This document shows positions 34,481 through 44,088 of a stretch of DNA of 64,000 nt, piece after piece (position 1 is the first letter of the stretch; each line of letters opens with the position of its first letter). Both the position numbers and the translations under genes were made by a program. The DNA comes from Photobacterium proteolyticum (GTDB lineage Bacteria > Pseudomonadota > Gammaproteobacteria > Enterobacterales > Vibrionaceae). The notes beneath the pieces were generated by a model. The model had not been told where the DNA came from. It made no database searches and was given only the letters and a program-made list of their open reading frames with translations. The stretch spans positions 1 through 64,000 of the forward strand of contig NZ_MJIL01000090.1 in the NCBI RefSeq assembly GCF_001939735.1, given 5' to 3'.

Positions 34481-35671
34481 ATGAGTAGTTCAGCTTCCCA
34501 GTCGCAAATGAAAGTGCCCGCCACTTATATGCGGGGTGGTACCAGCAAAGGTGTGTTTTTCAACCTAGACGATTTGCCGCCTGCCGCCCAGGTGGCAGGC
34601 GAAGCCCGAGATAAGCTTCTGTTGCGGGTGATTGGCAGCCCGGATCCCTATGCCAAGCAAATCGATGGCATGGGCGGGGCGACATCGAGTACCAGCAAAA
34701 CTGTAATTGTTTCCAAGAGTAGTAAGCCCGATCACGATGTTGATTACCTGTTTGGTCAGGTATCCATTGATAAACCTTTTGTCGACTGGAGCGGTAATTG
34801 CGGGAATCTGTCTGCGGCGGTAGGACCCTTTGCGATTCATGCTGGTTTGATTCCCAAAGAGCGTATTCCCTCTAACGGTATCGTCACGGTTCGTGTCTGG
34901 CAGGTCAATATCGAGAAAACCATCGTGATCCATGTGCCTGTCGTTAACGGATTTGTCCAGGAAACCGGTGAGTTTGAGCTTGACGGCGTGACCTTCCCGG
35001 CGGCTGAAATTCAGGTGGACTTTATGGATCCGGCAGATAGCGACGGTTCGATGTTTCCGACCGGCAATCTGGTTGATGATCTGGAAGTGCCAGATGTCGG
35101 CACCTTCAATGCCACCCTGATCAATGCGGGTATCCCGACCATTTTTGTTGATGCCGAGGCGATTGGCTATACCGGTACCGAGCTGCAGGATGACATCAAC
35201 AATGATGAAAAGGCGCTGGCGATGTTCGAACGTATTCGGGCTTACGGCGCATTAAAAATGGGGCTAATCAGCCGCCTGGAAGAAGCCGAGACACGGCAGC
35301 ATACGCCGAAAGTCGCCTTTGTCTCCAAGCCGAAAACCTATCAGTCTTCAAGTGGCAAAGCTGTTACAGATAGTGAGGTCGACGTTCTGGTCCGGGCCTT
35401 GTCGATGGGCAAGTTGCATCACGCCATGATGGGTACCGCGGCCGTTGCGATTGCCTCTGCTGCCTGTGTACCGGGAACGCTGGTTAATCTGGCGGCCGGT
35501 GGCGGTGAAAAAGAATCGGTGACGTTCGGGCATCCGTCCGGGACGTTAAAAGTGGGCGCCAAGGCAAAGCAGGCTGAACAGGGCTGGGTAGTCGAGAAAG
35601 CCATTATGAGCCGCAGTGCGCGCATTTTGATGGAAGGTTTTGTCCGTGTTCCATCCACTGTTTTCGATTAA
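34481..35671 (+). CDS. prpF: 2-Methylaconitate cis-trans isomerase
   Basis: The 396-residue protein isomerises the trans-2-methylaconitate formed by AcnD to the cis form. The N-terminus has PATYMRGGTSKGVFF, the hallmark of PrpF, and the substrate pocket cysteine lies in VDWSGNCGNLSAAVGPFA. The fold is the two-domain diaminopimelate-epimerase type. I place the start at the ATG at 34481, 8 bases after GGGAG; the ATG at 34475 is too close to that site. It is invariably linked to acnD, as here. Confidence 0.94.
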   Translation: MSSSASQSQMKVPATYMRGGTSKGVFFNLDDLPPAAQVAGEARDKLLLRVIGSPDPYAKQIDGMGGATSSTSKTVIVSKSSKPDHDVDYLFGQVSIDKPFVDWSGNCGNLSAAVGPFAIHAGLIPKERIPSNGIVTVRVWQVNIEKTIVIHVPVVNGFVQETGEFELDGVTFPAAEIQVDFMDPADSDGSMFPTGNLVDDLEVPDVGTFNATLINAGIPTIFVDAEAIGYTGTELQDDINNDEKALAMFERIRAYGALKMGLISRLEEAETRQHTPKVAFVSKPKTYQSSSGKAVTDSEVDVLVRALSMGKLHHAMMGTAAVAIASAACVPGTLVNLAAGGGEKESVTFGHPSGTLKVGAKAKQAEQGWVVEKAIMSRSARILMEGFVRVPSTVFD

Positions 35672-35755
35672 CAGTCTTTGAGTAATAGTCTGTGCGTAAA
35701 GATTATCGCAAGTGTCTTTGAATAAGCAATGTCAGGACATACTGGAGGAAGCAAT

Positions 35756-37630
35756 ATGTCTGCATATCAGAAAGAATACCAGTTGGCACAAACCGCGCCG
35801 GAAGAGTTTTGGAAACAGCAAGCCAACAAAATTGCCTGGTTCAAGTTTCCTCAAACCATTCTCAGCCAGGATGAACAGGGCATCGACCGCTGGTTTGCCG
35901 ACGGTGAACTCAACACAGCCTATCTGGCACTGGATCATCATGTCGAGCAGGGAAGGGGCGATCAAACTGCACTGATCTATGATTCGCCCGTAACTGGCCA
36001 GAAAGCCCGTTATACCTACCGCGTACTGCGTGATCAGGTCGCCAAGACCGCCGGTATGCTGGCTAGTCTGGGCGTAAGCAAAGGGGATCGGGTGGTGATT
36101 TATATGCCGATGATCCCGGAAGCGGCGATGGCGATGCTGGCCTGTGCCCGCCTAGGTGCCATTCATTCGGTGGTGTTCGGCGGCTTTGCCCCGAACGAGC
36201 TGGCAGTAAGGATTGAAGATGCCGAACCCAAGGTGATCATGACAGCCAGCTGCGGAGTTGAAATCAACAAGGTGCTTCCCTACAAGCCGTTGGTTGATAA
36301 GGCTATTATGGATAGCCGCTGGAAGCCCGATCATGTGGTAGTGCACCAGCGTAAGCAATGTCTGGCCGATCTGAATCAGGAGCGAGACAAAGACTGGTCA
36401 GCATTGTTACGTACGGCCACACCTCACGATTGTGTCCCTGTGTTGGCAACCGACCCGCTCTATATTCTTTATACCTCCGGTACTACAGGTAAGCCCAAGG
36501 GTGTGGTGCGTGATAACGGTGGTCATGCCGTTGCGATGAATTACAGCATGAGCACCATCTATGATGTTGAACCTGGTGATGTGTACTGGGCGGCATCGGA
36601 TGTCGGTTGGGTAGTTGGTCACTCCTACATTGTCTATGCGCCGTTAATTTATGGCTGTACCACCATCATGTACGAAGGTAAGCCAGTTCGTACTCCTGAT
36701 CCGGGTGCTTTCTGGCGGGTTTGTCAGGAATATGGGGTTAAGGCGCTGTTCTCCGCACCGACTGCCTTCCGGGCAATTAAGAAAGAAGACCCTGAAGGTG
36801 AGCACCTTAAGCAATACCCGATGCCATCTTTGAAAACGATCTTTATGGCTGGTGAGCGTTTAGATCCGCCGACACTGGAATGGGTGCAGAGTAAAACAGG
36901 CCGTCCGGTAGTCGATCACTGGTGGCAGACTGAAACCGGCTGGGCCATTGCCGGTAATCCGATTGGCCTGGAAAACTTTGCCATCAAGCCGGGCTCGGCA
37001 ACCAAGCCTATTCCCGGCTATCTGGTCGAGGTGCTTAACGAGGTCGGTGAGCCGCAGAAAGCCAGCGAGCAAGGCTATATCGCTATCAAGCGTCCGCTGC
37101 CACCGGGTTGCCTGCCAACTGTTTGGCGTAACCATGATCGCTTTGAATCAGGCTATCTCAGTCAGTTCCCGGGCTACTACGTTTCCGGTGATGGTGGCTA
37201 TATCGATGAAGACGGTTATCTGTTTGTCATGGGACGTATTGATGATGTGATTAACGTTGCCGGACATCGCTTATCGACCGGTGAAATGGAAGAGGTTGTT
37301 GGTGGTCACGAAGCTGTTGCCGAATGTGCGGTGATCGGTATTCACGATGATCTCAAGGGCCAGCTGCCACTGGGGCTGGTGGTACTCAAAGACGGCTATG
37401 TCTCGGAAGACGGGGTGATAGAAAATGAACTGCTGCAAAAGGTGCGGCAGGAAATCGGCGCCGTTGCCTGCTTCAAGCGAGCATTAATTGTTGATCGTCT
37501 GCCTAAAACACGATCCGGTAAGATCTTACGCCGGGTGATCCGCCAGATTGCCGATGGTGAGCAATACGTCGTGCCGTCTACCATTGATGATCCATCTAGC
37601 CTGCAAGAGATTGAGCGGGTGCTGGAATAA
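35756..37630 (+). CDS. prpE: Propionyl-CoA synthetase
   Basis: The protein is 624 residues from the ATG at 35756, which follows GGAGGAAGCA; the frame also opens at 35729 without such a site. It activates propionate with ATP and CoA. The adenylation signature is YTSGTTGKPKGVV (about residue 240), with QTETGW, then SGDGGYIDEDGYLFVMGRID, and the catalytic C-terminal lysine in KTRSGKILRR. Acylation of that lysine is a common control in this family. It is the last gene of the prp cluster and is followed by a strong terminator. Confidence 0.95.
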   Translation: MSAYQKEYQLAQTAPEEFWKQQANKIAWFKFPQTILSQDEQGIDRWFADGELNTAYLALDHHVEQGRGDQTALIYDSPVTGQKARYTYRVLRDQVAKTAGMLASLGVSKGDRVVIYMPMIPEAAMAMLACARLGAIHSVVFGGFAPNELAVRIEDAEPKVIMTASCGVEINKVLPYKPLVDKAIMDSRWKPDHVVVHQRKQCLADLNQERDKDWSALLRTATPHDCVPVLATDPLYILYTSGTTGKPKGVVRDNGGHAVAMNYSMSTIYDVEPGDVYWAASDVGWVVGHSYIVYAPLIYGCTTIMYEGKPVRTPDPGAFWRVCQEYGVKALFSAPTAFRAIKKEDPEGEHLKQYPMPSLKTIFMAGERLDPPTLEWVQSKTGRPVVDHWWQTETGWAIAGNPIGLENFAIKPGSATKPIPGYLVEVLNEVGEPQKASEQGYIAIKRPLPPGCLPTVWRNHDRFESGYLSQFPGYYVSGDGGYIDEDGYLFVMGRIDDVINVAGHRLSTGEMEEVVGGHEAVAECAVIGIHDDLKGQLPLGLVVLKDGYVSEDGVIENELLQKVRQEIGAVACFKRALIVDRLPKTRSGKILRRVIRQIADGEQYVVPSTIDDPSSLQEIERVLE

Positions 37631-37661
37631 GTACTTCTTTAGTTAAACGACTCCCTGTGTA

Positions 37662-37701
37662 AACAGCTTTTGCATCGCAAGATGCAACGGCTGTTTTTTT
37701 T
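37662..37701 (+). terminator. Rho-independent terminator of the prp operon
   Basis: AACAGC and TTGCATC pair with GATGCAA and GCTGTT (small internal mismatch), closing on a GCAA tetraloop and followed by eight T residues. It begins 31 bases after the prpE stop codon. Confidence 0.9.
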
Positions 37702-37923
37702 ATGGGGTAAGCAAAGCTTCAAACTCGCTCATGTTTTAGTGTTAACGATAGTACATCTATCCATCATCAGCTCAGCTCTGGAGCGGCTTGGCGTAAGCTG
37801 GGTGTCATTACTTCCCTCGTAAATCAGAGCCTTCTGAGTGAGCTGGCTCTAAAATTGCTTAAATCTGAGATAAATATGCAGAGTTGTTTGGATTTAGGAT
37901 GCAAGGACGAGAGGAGACATCGG

Positions 37924-38130
37924 ATGTCGATTAACGTAACAGTATTGTGCCTGGCACTGGCGGCGATTGCCTTTGATTATATTGCCAACCGGGATGGCCT
38001 GAATAGCGAGCCGCAGCTGCAATATGTCAATGATACGGGTTCATCTGAATTGAATGTCGATCAAGAGCCATTCAAGATTGATTTGCCGCCTCGCGGTGTC
38101 GTTTTGGGTGCTGTGTATGTGGGCCAGTGA
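37924..38130 (+). CDS. Small membrane-anchored protein of unknown function
   Basis: The protein is 68 residues from the ATG at 37924, which is preceded by GAGGAG at 7 bases; the longer frame from 37855 lacks such a site. Residues 5-20 (VTVLCLALAAIAFDYI) form one hydrophobic helix, probably an N-terminal anchor, with a short polar, acidic tail outside. No family is recognised. It stands alone between the prp terminator and a strong hairpin. Confidence 0.65.
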   Translation: MSINVTVLCLALAAIAFDYIANRDGLNSEPQLQYVNDTGSSELNVDQEPFKIDLPPRGVVLGAVYVGQ

Positions 38131-38160
38131 TGGCTTTGAATTATATGGTTTAAAGAAAAA

Positions 38161-38183
38161 TCCCCGCGAACCGTTCGCGGGGA
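38161..38183. terminator. Strong hairpin, probably a bidirectional terminator
   Basis: TCCCCGCGAA and TTCGCGGGGA form a 10-bp GC-rich stem with a CCG loop. AAAGAAAAA on the left becomes a U-tract for transcripts of the minus strand, so it terminates the small ORF at 38206-38313. It also lies 30 bases after the forward gene at 37924-38130. Confidence 0.8.
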
Positions 38184-38205
38184 CTTGTGTTGATGCAGAT
38201 AGGAT

Positions 38206-38313
38206 TTAACTGTCTTGACCGTATCGCTTTAAAAATGCATTCCTTGTTTTTCTTAGGGCAGATTGGGACTGTTGTTTTAATTTTCGCCTAGCCTGCGTTG
38301 TGTCTTTAGCCAT
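38206..38313 (-). CDS. Candidate 35-residue basic small protein
   Basis: An ATG at 38313 (minus strand) starts a 35-residue reading frame that begins MAKDTTQARRKLKQQ. About a third of the residues are Lys or Arg, and it is predicted to be one amphipathic helix. The stop is followed 23 bases later by a strong hairpin with a U-tract in the right direction, which supports a real transcript. An AGGAG is present upstream but about 18 bases from the ATG, too far for an ideal site. Nucleic-acid or ribosome binding is a guess from charge. Confidence 0.45.
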   Translation of the reverse strand: MAKDTTQARRKLKQQSQSALRKTRNAFLKRYGQDS

Positions 38314-38565
38314 AGTTGCTACTCAATACTCTCCTTGTATGCCCATGTAACTCTGTTGACTATTAATAGCAGTATTAAAGGGGTATTACATGCAAATTTT
38401 GACTGCTAAGAGTGATGTTTATTCCAGAATTTGAGGTGCCGAAAGGCGGTGTTTGATAAGTAATTGATATGGATCTGGTTAGAATTATTACTCGATAATT
38501 GTGGATTAATTTGCAGTGCTATCATTATTCTGGAAGACGAGTTAGGGGGGCGGAACACTCATTTT

Positions 38566-39372
38566 CTACAGAGAGGTATTATTGGTTTGCGATTGGTTGT
38601 TCAGGCTGTCTCGCAGATCAATCAACGGTTGCTGGCTGACTTCAATAATGCTACGCGCAGGCCTGTCGAGTTCGATGATCAGAGTGAGCACCAGTGAGAA
38701 GGACATAGCGAAGGGAAGCGCGGCAACCAACAGTCGATTCTCTCCTTGTGCTCCTACCTGAACGCCGTTGAGTGCAATTGTCAGAAAGGTCAGAAGGGTA
38801 AGTGTAATCCATATACTGACTGGGATCCTTCCTCTGAGGCTGTAATTAACTCGCTCGCTGTGAATGTCGAAGACCGTATTAAGTGAGTCGATATAGAGCT
38901 GACTTTGAAGCGGTGATAAGTGATGGTGGCTGTTGACGGCGATTTTCCATAGCTCTTGCTGAATTTGTTCGCTCTCGCGAATAACCTGGTTAACGACAAG
39001 TTTGCGCTGGCTTTGTTTTTCGACTACCCGAATATCGACATATTTGCTCAGCAGTTCATAACTCTGGCTCCGATAAGGCTCATCCAGCAACTCGGTTCGG
39101 AGCATAGCCGTTCCTACCGCGTTGGCTTCTTTTAATACGAGTTGTTTTCTAATGTCGTTTTTTGAAGCTGCCATGCTAAATGATATGGCGAGAATAAAGG
39201 CAAGCAGGCTGGCAAGGCCGGTAGCCATCGGGCTAATAGCCTTGCTGATCCGGCTAGAGGCAAAACGACGGGTGAGGCGAAAACCAAATTCGAACATCAA
39301 GCAAATTGAACAAAAAACCAAAGCAAGAATAAGGAAGATCGACAACGAATCAATGTAGGTTTCTTGATACAT
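38566..39372 (-). CDS. Membrane protein, DUF4239/bestrophin-like
   Basis: The protein is 268 residues from the ATG at 39372, which has AAGG 7 bases upstream; the frame continues to 39447 without one. Two hydrophobic helices lie near the N-terminus (about 10-32 and 48-68) and two in the second half (about 182-202 and 212-235). Between them is a long soluble, helical section containing KEANAVGTAMLRTELL, typical of the DUF4239 family. These proteins resemble bestrophin-type channels, but function is not established. No operon partner is evident. Confidence 0.7.
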   Translation of the reverse strand: MYQETYIDSLSIFLILALVFCSICLMFEFGFRLTRRFASSRISKAISPMATGLASLLAFILAISFSMAASKNDIRKQLVLKEANAVGTAMLRTELLDEPYRSQSYELLSKYVDIRVVEKQSQRKLVVNQVIRESEQIQQELWKIAVNSHHHLSPLQSQLYIDSLNTVFDIHSERVNYSLRGRIPVSIWITLTLLTFLTIALNGVQVGAQGENRLLVAALPFAMSFSLVLTLIIELDRPARSIIEVSQQPLIDLRDSLNNQSQTNNTSL

Positions 39373-39618
39373 AGATAGCCTTGAACCTTTGTTTTTATTG
39401 GTAGCGATTAAACGCTTTTGGTTAGTCAAAAGTATAGCGGTAAACACCGAGGCAGGTGATTAACACTGTCCCAATCTAGAGCTTCTATTGCTTAAAGTGA
39501 CCTTCGGGCCTATTTCATTTGGGTATTCTCTTCTATGGTTTGTGTAGTGTCGTAAATTGATTGATAACACGGTATTTGAGTGGATTAACGGGTTCAGGAA
39601 AATTCGGAGGAGAAAACC

Positions 39619-40047
39619 ATGGGGTATAAGCATGTGTTGTTGGCACTTAACCTGGATGAAAATGCCGAATACTTAGTGAGCAAGGCGGCGGAGATTGCCC
39701 GCGTTCACCATGCCCTGTTCAGCGTTATCCATATCGACCCTGATCTTGGCCATCTTGAGCAAGGGGTCAGGGAGTTTGATGCGGTGAATATTGATGAAAG
39801 TAGTCATTATGAATCGGTTTCAGCGATGAAGCGGCTGCTGAAAGGAACCAACTACCCGCTATATAAGCATCTGTTTTACACCGGCTACATTGAAGACCAG
39901 ATGGCCAACGCCGTAAAACAGTATGATGTCGATTTGCTAATCCTGGGTCATCACCAGTCCAATATTTTTCGCCAGTTGATGCTCTCGCTCAGTGAGCCGC
40001 TGGTTCGGCAAATGCCCTGTGATCTTCAGTTGCTGAAACTGGAATAA
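39619..40047 (+). CDS. Universal stress protein (UspA family)
   Basis: The 142-residue protein has the single-domain Usp fold. It opens with YKHVLLALNLDENAEYLVSK and ends with the DVDLLILGHHQSNIFRQLML segment, where ATP-binding members have a GxxGHxxS pattern. Here the loop reads GHHQSNIFRQ, closer to the non-nucleotide-binding UspA type. A strong ribosome binding site (GGAGGA) precedes the ATG at 39619. It stands alone and probably responds to growth arrest or stress. Confidence 0.88.
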   Translation: MGYKHVLLALNLDENAEYLVSKAAEIARVHHALFSVIHIDPDLGHLEQGVREFDAVNIDESSHYESVSAMKRLLKGTNYPLYKHLFYTGYIEDQMANAVKQYDVDLLILGHHQSNIFRQLMLSLSEPLVRQMPCDLQLLKLE

Positions 40048-40100
40048 TGTTGGACAGGCTATAATGGCTAAGTGACGCTGTCGAACAGGGCTGCTGGTGG

Positions 40101-40637
40101 TTAGTACTCACTTTTGGTGGTAAGCGCCGATATGGATTGCCAGCGATACACAAACTCGTCAACCATACTGCCATCCGGTGCTTGCCATTGCTGTGCTCTG
40201 GCATTAAATGCGCCGAGTTTTTGGTAAAAGGTCTGGGCGGCCTGATTGCCAGCCAATACTTCAAGATACATGCCTTTATCTGGCTTCTGCTCAAGAGAGA
40301 GTTTGGCTGCTGCTTGCAAAAGTTGTTTGCCAAGACCAATCCCCTGATAGTCGGGATCGATGTGCAGGTTTTCTACCAACATGCCCCATTCGTGATGATT
40401 ATCCAGATAGACACATATAAACCCGCAGAGCCTGCTGCCTTCCCGAGCGACTAAAATCCTCTGGTGAGGCTTTGGGGAAGCAAAGCGCTGCTGCCAGAGA
40501 TTTTGTCGATCCTGGAAGATATCGTGGCTAAGATAGTTATTCGATAGCAGCCCACGATAAATCGTCTGCCAACTGGTGGCATGTAATGCGGCAATGGGAT
40601 CCATATCGTCTGGGGTTGCGGTCTTTAGTTTAACCAT
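40101..40637 (-). CDS. GNAT-family N-acetyltransferase
   Basis: The 178-residue protein opens with VKLKTATPDDMDPIAALHAT, the usual first strand and helix. The acetyl-CoA-binding motif A is clear as ENLHIDPDYQGIGLGKQLLQ, with the Q-x-x-G-x-G pyrophosphate loop. Motif B follows as LEVLAGNQAAQTFYQKLGA. The acceptor cannot be deduced. It is convergent with the universal stress gene, 53 bases apart, and divergent from the LysR gene at 40735. Confidence 0.88.
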   Translation of the reverse strand: MVKLKTATPDDMDPIAALHATSWQTIYRGLLSNNYLSHDIFQDRQNLWQQRFASPKPHQRILVAREGSRLCGFICVYLDNHHEWGMLVENLHIDPDYQGIGLGKQLLQAAAKLSLEQKPDKGMYLEVLAGNQAAQTFYQKLGAFNARAQQWQAPDGSMVDEFVYRWQSISALTTKSEY

Positions 40638-40734
40638 GGTTTCCTTCCCAATTGTTACCTTCCAATTCCTTTTCCCTTGGTATAGTGCGCATTAAGAAGT
40701 ATAAGCGAAACCGCAAGTTAGATAGGAATTGTTA

Positions 40735-41631
40735 ATGAATGTTCAGTACCTGAAAGCATTTGTACTGGCTGCGCAACTAGGGTCGATTTCCGCCGCTGCC
40801 CGTGAGATGGGGAAGCGGCAGTCACAGGTTAGCCAGTGGATAGCCGACCTGGAAATCGATTTTGGTGTTGAGCTGTTTGTCCGTACCGGTAACAGTAGTC
40901 GTCTTAGCGAGGCCGGTGAAATCTTGCTGCCCCGTGTAATCCACACCGTTAGTCAGGCAGAGAAGCTGGCCGTTTGTGCGTCGGCATTGGCAAGGGACGA
41001 GCCGATGATCCTGCGTCTGGGGGTCGATAACTATATTCCCCAGTCATGTTTGAATAGGGCTCTTTCGGAGGTTTTGCAGCAGGAGACACTCAATCTTGAG
41101 CTTTACTCCGATGACAGGGAAGTGCTGCTTGAGCAGCTTACCAATGATGAGCTTGATGTTGCCTTGCTCTCGGAATCTTCCGTGTTGCACTACAGCGACT
41201 TTCAGTATTGTCGCCTGGGAAGCTATTGTGATGTTTTGGTTGTCGGCAGTGCCCACCCGCTGGTGGCTGAAACGACGGCGACTAAAACGACCATATCGGC
41301 AGATCAACTTGCTCAGTACCGTGAGCTGATCTGGACCAGAGAAAGCCTCTCTGCTGAGACTGAAGCTGGCTATAGCCCAAGCTATGCCACTTTCTCGGAA
41401 ATAGGTACCGTGGTGAACCTGCTAACAAACGCGGTGGGATTTGCGTTCCTGCCAATCGATATGATTAGCACTGAGCTTGAGAGCGGGAAACTGAAGCGGC
41501 TGCAACCCGACTTTGAACAGGCTGAAATGATACGCCGGGTCGAGCTGGTTTGGCGGCAAGGGTTGGAACTGACAGAACAGGGAAAGCGCCTAATCGACAG
41601 CATAAAGGCCAGTCACACCTTTACCCGCTAA
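40735..41631 (+). CDS. LysR-family transcriptional regulator
   Basis: The protein is 298 residues from the ATG at 40735, with AGGA about 8 bases upstream; a TTG at 40729 is less likely. The winged helix at the N-terminus reads QLGSISAAAREMGKRQSQVS, then QWIADLEIDFGVELFVRTG. The effector-binding region occupies about 95-290. Its closest possible targets are the divergent GNAT gene and the convergent amidohydrolase gene; neither link is certain. Confidence 0.9.
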   Translation: MNVQYLKAFVLAAQLGSISAAAREMGKRQSQVSQWIADLEIDFGVELFVRTGNSSRLSEAGEILLPRVIHTVSQAEKLAVCASALARDEPMILRLGVDNYIPQSCLNRALSEVLQQETLNLELYSDDREVLLEQLTNDELDVALLSESSVLHYSDFQYCRLGSYCDVLVVGSAHPLVAETTATKTTISADQLAQYRELIWTRESLSAETEAGYSPSYATFSEIGTVVNLLTNAVGFAFLPIDMISTELESGKLKRLQPDFEQAEMIRRVELVWRQGLELTEQGKRLIDSIKASHTFTR

Positions 41632-41636
41632 TACTT

Positions 41637-41671
41637 AGCCCCTCGTGGCATTGGTATGAACGCGAGGGGCT
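41637..41671. terminator. Shared terminator between convergent genes
   Basis: AGCCCCTCG (41637-41645) and CGAGGGGCT (41663-41671) form a perfect 9-bp stem between the ends of the LysR gene and the amidohydrolase gene. It can serve both directions; the U-tracts are weak. Confidence 0.7.
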
Positions 41672-41691
41672 AGATTGATAATAATGGCTGA

Positions 41692-43368
41692 TTAGTCCTG
41701 ACTGTCGTAGACGGTTTTGCCCTGAAGTACTGTCATGAGGATAACCGTGTCAACAATGCTCTCCGGGCTAATGTTGGTGATATCGCGATCCAGAACCACC
41801 AGATCTGCAGATTTGCCTACCTCAATGGAGCCGGTGATGTCATCAAGACCCAAGCTGACAGCGGCATTGATAGTGTAGGCATCAATGGCGGCATCAATGT
41901 TCGGCATGCCGGTCTTACCCATCTGTAAGCTATTTGCGATGCCGACCAGCGGGTTGATGTCATGAACATTCCAGTCGCTACTCAGGCTGACATTGGCCCC
42001 GGCATCATACAGACGACGAACCTGCATCAATGAGCGGATACGTTTTGCCCCTAGGAACGCTTCGGCCCAGCGATGATCATGTTCGGCAATATAATCCGAC
42101 CCGACCTGAAAATCAGCGCTGACCTTCAATGGCTTAAAGCGATTGATGTCCTTGCTATTGACCATCTCGACATGAGTCAGGGTGTAGTTCCTGTCGGAAC
42201 CTTGGGTTCGAGCATGCTCGATGGCGTTTAGTGATTCCCGAATCGCACCGTCTCCGATAGCATGGATATGGGCACCGAACCCGATTTTATCCAGTGCGGT
42301 TAGCCAGTTTTTCATTTTCGATGGCGGAATATAGTTAATGCCGTAAGGCTCGTCCTCAATGTAGGTAAACAAATAGGGAGCGAGTGTTTTGGCGGTCCCG
42401 TTGATAAGGATACCGTCACTGTACATTTTCACCTGGTCGATAATCAGCAAAGACTCAGGATCGCGGCTTTGAATGCGCTTCAGGAAGCTAAGCTGGGATG
42501 GCTGATCGTCTTGAGGATAAATCCATGGGCGGAGTGAGACCCGGGCAGTTAGCTCACCGTTGGCCTGTGCTTCTTTCCATACCTCATACCACCCCCGTTT
42601 CCAGTAAAGTCGGCCGTCACCTATGGTCGTGAGCCCGTGAGCGGCGGCTTCTTCGAGTCCGTTCATCAAACCGGTGTAACTTTGGTTAAACGGATCGCTC
42701 ATGCTGTTCCATGCCAGTTCCATCACAATGTCACCGGCGTTATCGAGCAAAATCCCGTTCAGCTCGCCGGTATCAGGATCTTTAAGGATTTTCCCGCCCT
42801 GTGGCTCCGGTGAAGTCTTGCTAATATTAGCCAGCTTCAGCGCCTGTGAGTTGACCCACATGGAGTGCGAGGTCTGCTCCATAATGACAACGGGCTGGTC
42901 CGGGAAGATGCGGTCCATTACAGCCAGTGGCGTCTCTGCATTGTCTTCATTGAGGATAAGGCCTAGCGTGAAGCCATAACCCATCAGCCATTCGCCTTTT
43001 TTGGCATTTTTTCGGCACTGCTTGAGGTAGGGAATTTGCTCGCTTAGGGTAGCGTCGGTATTCAGCTCGCAGTTTCCGCCTGCTTCTGAAGCTGCCTCGA
43101 AGACATGGTTATGGTTATCGACAAAGCCCGGTAGCAACATGGCACCTTCTAAATCGATGACTTCGGTATCTGGCTGGCGAAAATGCTCTGCCATCTGGTT
43201 GCTGCCGACATAGAGGATTTTCCCGTCAGCAATTGCGACTGCCTCGGCAGGTTTGTCGGCATACACTTTGGCATTCTTGAAGATGGTGTCGGCCATTTCA
43301 GCAGCGGCTGTGTGGGGTATAGACATCAGTGCTACGCCCAGCAATGCAGCCTGTTGGACTTTTTTCAT
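41692..43368 (-). CDS. Exported amidohydrolase (YtcJ-like)
   Basis: The 558-residue enzyme has a signal peptide (MKKVQQAALLGVALMSIPHTAAA). The metal-dependent amidohydrolase motif is LPGFVDNHNHV (about residues 75-85), where HxH ligands are replaced by HNH as in the YtcJ branch. Later metal-site residues appear in GFGAHIHAIGDGAIRESLN, LTHVEMV and SLSSDWNVHDINPL, and the end has VGKSADLVVLDRDI. YtcJ-type proteins hydrolyse amide-like substrates of unknown identity. AGGA lies 8 bases before the ATG at 43368. A periplasmic location is predicted. Confidence 0.88.
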   Translation of the reverse strand: MKKVQQAALLGVALMSIPHTAAAEMADTIFKNAKVYADKPAEAVAIADGKILYVGSNQMAEHFRQPDTEVIDLEGAMLLPGFVDNHNHVFEAASEAGGNCELNTDATLSEQIPYLKQCRKNAKKGEWLMGYGFTLGLILNEDNAETPLAVMDRIFPDQPVVIMEQTSHSMWVNSQALKLANISKTSPEPQGGKILKDPDTGELNGILLDNAGDIVMELAWNSMSDPFNQSYTGLMNGLEEAAAHGLTTIGDGRLYWKRGWYEVWKEAQANGELTARVSLRPWIYPQDDQPSQLSFLKRIQSRDPESLLIIDQVKMYSDGILINGTAKTLAPYLFTYIEDEPYGINYIPPSKMKNWLTALDKIGFGAHIHAIGDGAIRESLNAIEHARTQGSDRNYTLTHVEMVNSKDINRFKPLKVSADFQVGSDYIAEHDHRWAEAFLGAKRIRSLMQVRRLYDAGANVSLSSDWNVHDINPLVGIANSLQMGKTGMPNIDAAIDAYTINAAVSLGLDDITGSIEVGKSADLVVLDRDITNISPESIVDTVILMTVLQGKTVYDSQD

Positions 43369-43720
43369 TATAGTGATCCTAATATGTTCTTGTTTGCAAG
43401 CTGAAGAGCTGTAACCTAATCGGTTGTATCCGTCTTCCCTGACATTACAGCATGTACTGCGACGAGAGAAAGAATAGCGGATGGTTATTGCTCATGTCAC
43501 CGGGGAATAGAGTAAGGAAAAATACCTGATAATGGAAAATGCTCAGCATCATTGCTTTGTGATAGTGAAGCACTGAAATGATAGCTTCGTATATTGCTTG
43601 CAAAGGAGTAAGGCGGTAAGTTTTGCCAAATAACTCCAATGCAATCATTAAAATAGGCACACTTGTTTATGAACATGTCATAATATGAATATAGGGAGTT
43701 GAAAGAGAGCGAGTAAAGGA
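43369..43720. other. Divergent intergenic region, amidohydrolase/dgkA
   Basis: This 352-base stretch must hold promoters for both neighbours. I see no gene with a credible start site (a 71-codon minus-strand frame at 43445-43660 has none), no hairpin and no repeat that stands out. Confidence 0.5.
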
Positions 43721-44080
43721 ATGAAACCAGGAGAGACAGGTTTAAAGCGGGTTTTTGATGCCACTATCTATTCGATCCAGGGGCTCAAGGCTGCCTGGAA
43801 ATACGAAGAGGCATTTCGAATGGAGATCGTATTGCTGGCGTTGCTGACCACTCTTACCTTCTTCTTGCCTGTGACCAAGTTTGAGCAGTTGGCCATGATT
43901 GCAAGCCTGTTTATGGTGGTAATTGTTGAGTTGCTCAATTCTGCCGTTGAAGCGGTGGTTGACCGAATTGGTTCGGATTATCATGAGCTGTCGGGCAGGG
44001 CGAAAGATATTGGGTCCGCAGCTGTTTTTGTCTCAATGATATTTGTCGGGATCACATGGTTTGTGGTTTTATTTGTATGA
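43721..44080 (+). CDS. dgkA: Diacylglycerol kinase
   Basis: The 119-residue inner-membrane enzyme phosphorylates diacylglycerol to phosphatidic acid, recycling lipid released during membrane-derived glycan synthesis and stress. It has an amphipathic N-terminus and three membrane helices. The active-site region is intact: EEAFRMEIVLLALL (helix 1 acidic residue) and VVIVELLNSAVEAVVDRIG, the prokaryotic DgkA signature. The length is typical. It has AAAGGA directly upstream. Confidence 0.95.
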   Translation: MKPGETGLKRVFDATIYSIQGLKAAWKYEEAFRMEIVLLALLTTLTFFLPVTKFEQLAMIASLFMVVIVELLNSAVEAVVDRIGSDYHELSGRAKDIGSAAVFVSMIFVGITWFVVLFV

Positions 44081-44088
44081 GTATATAG

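Noticed and set aside
43445..43660. 71-codon minus-strand frame between the amidohydrolase and dgkA
   Set aside because: No ribosome binding site and no family-like motif; more likely promoter DNA.
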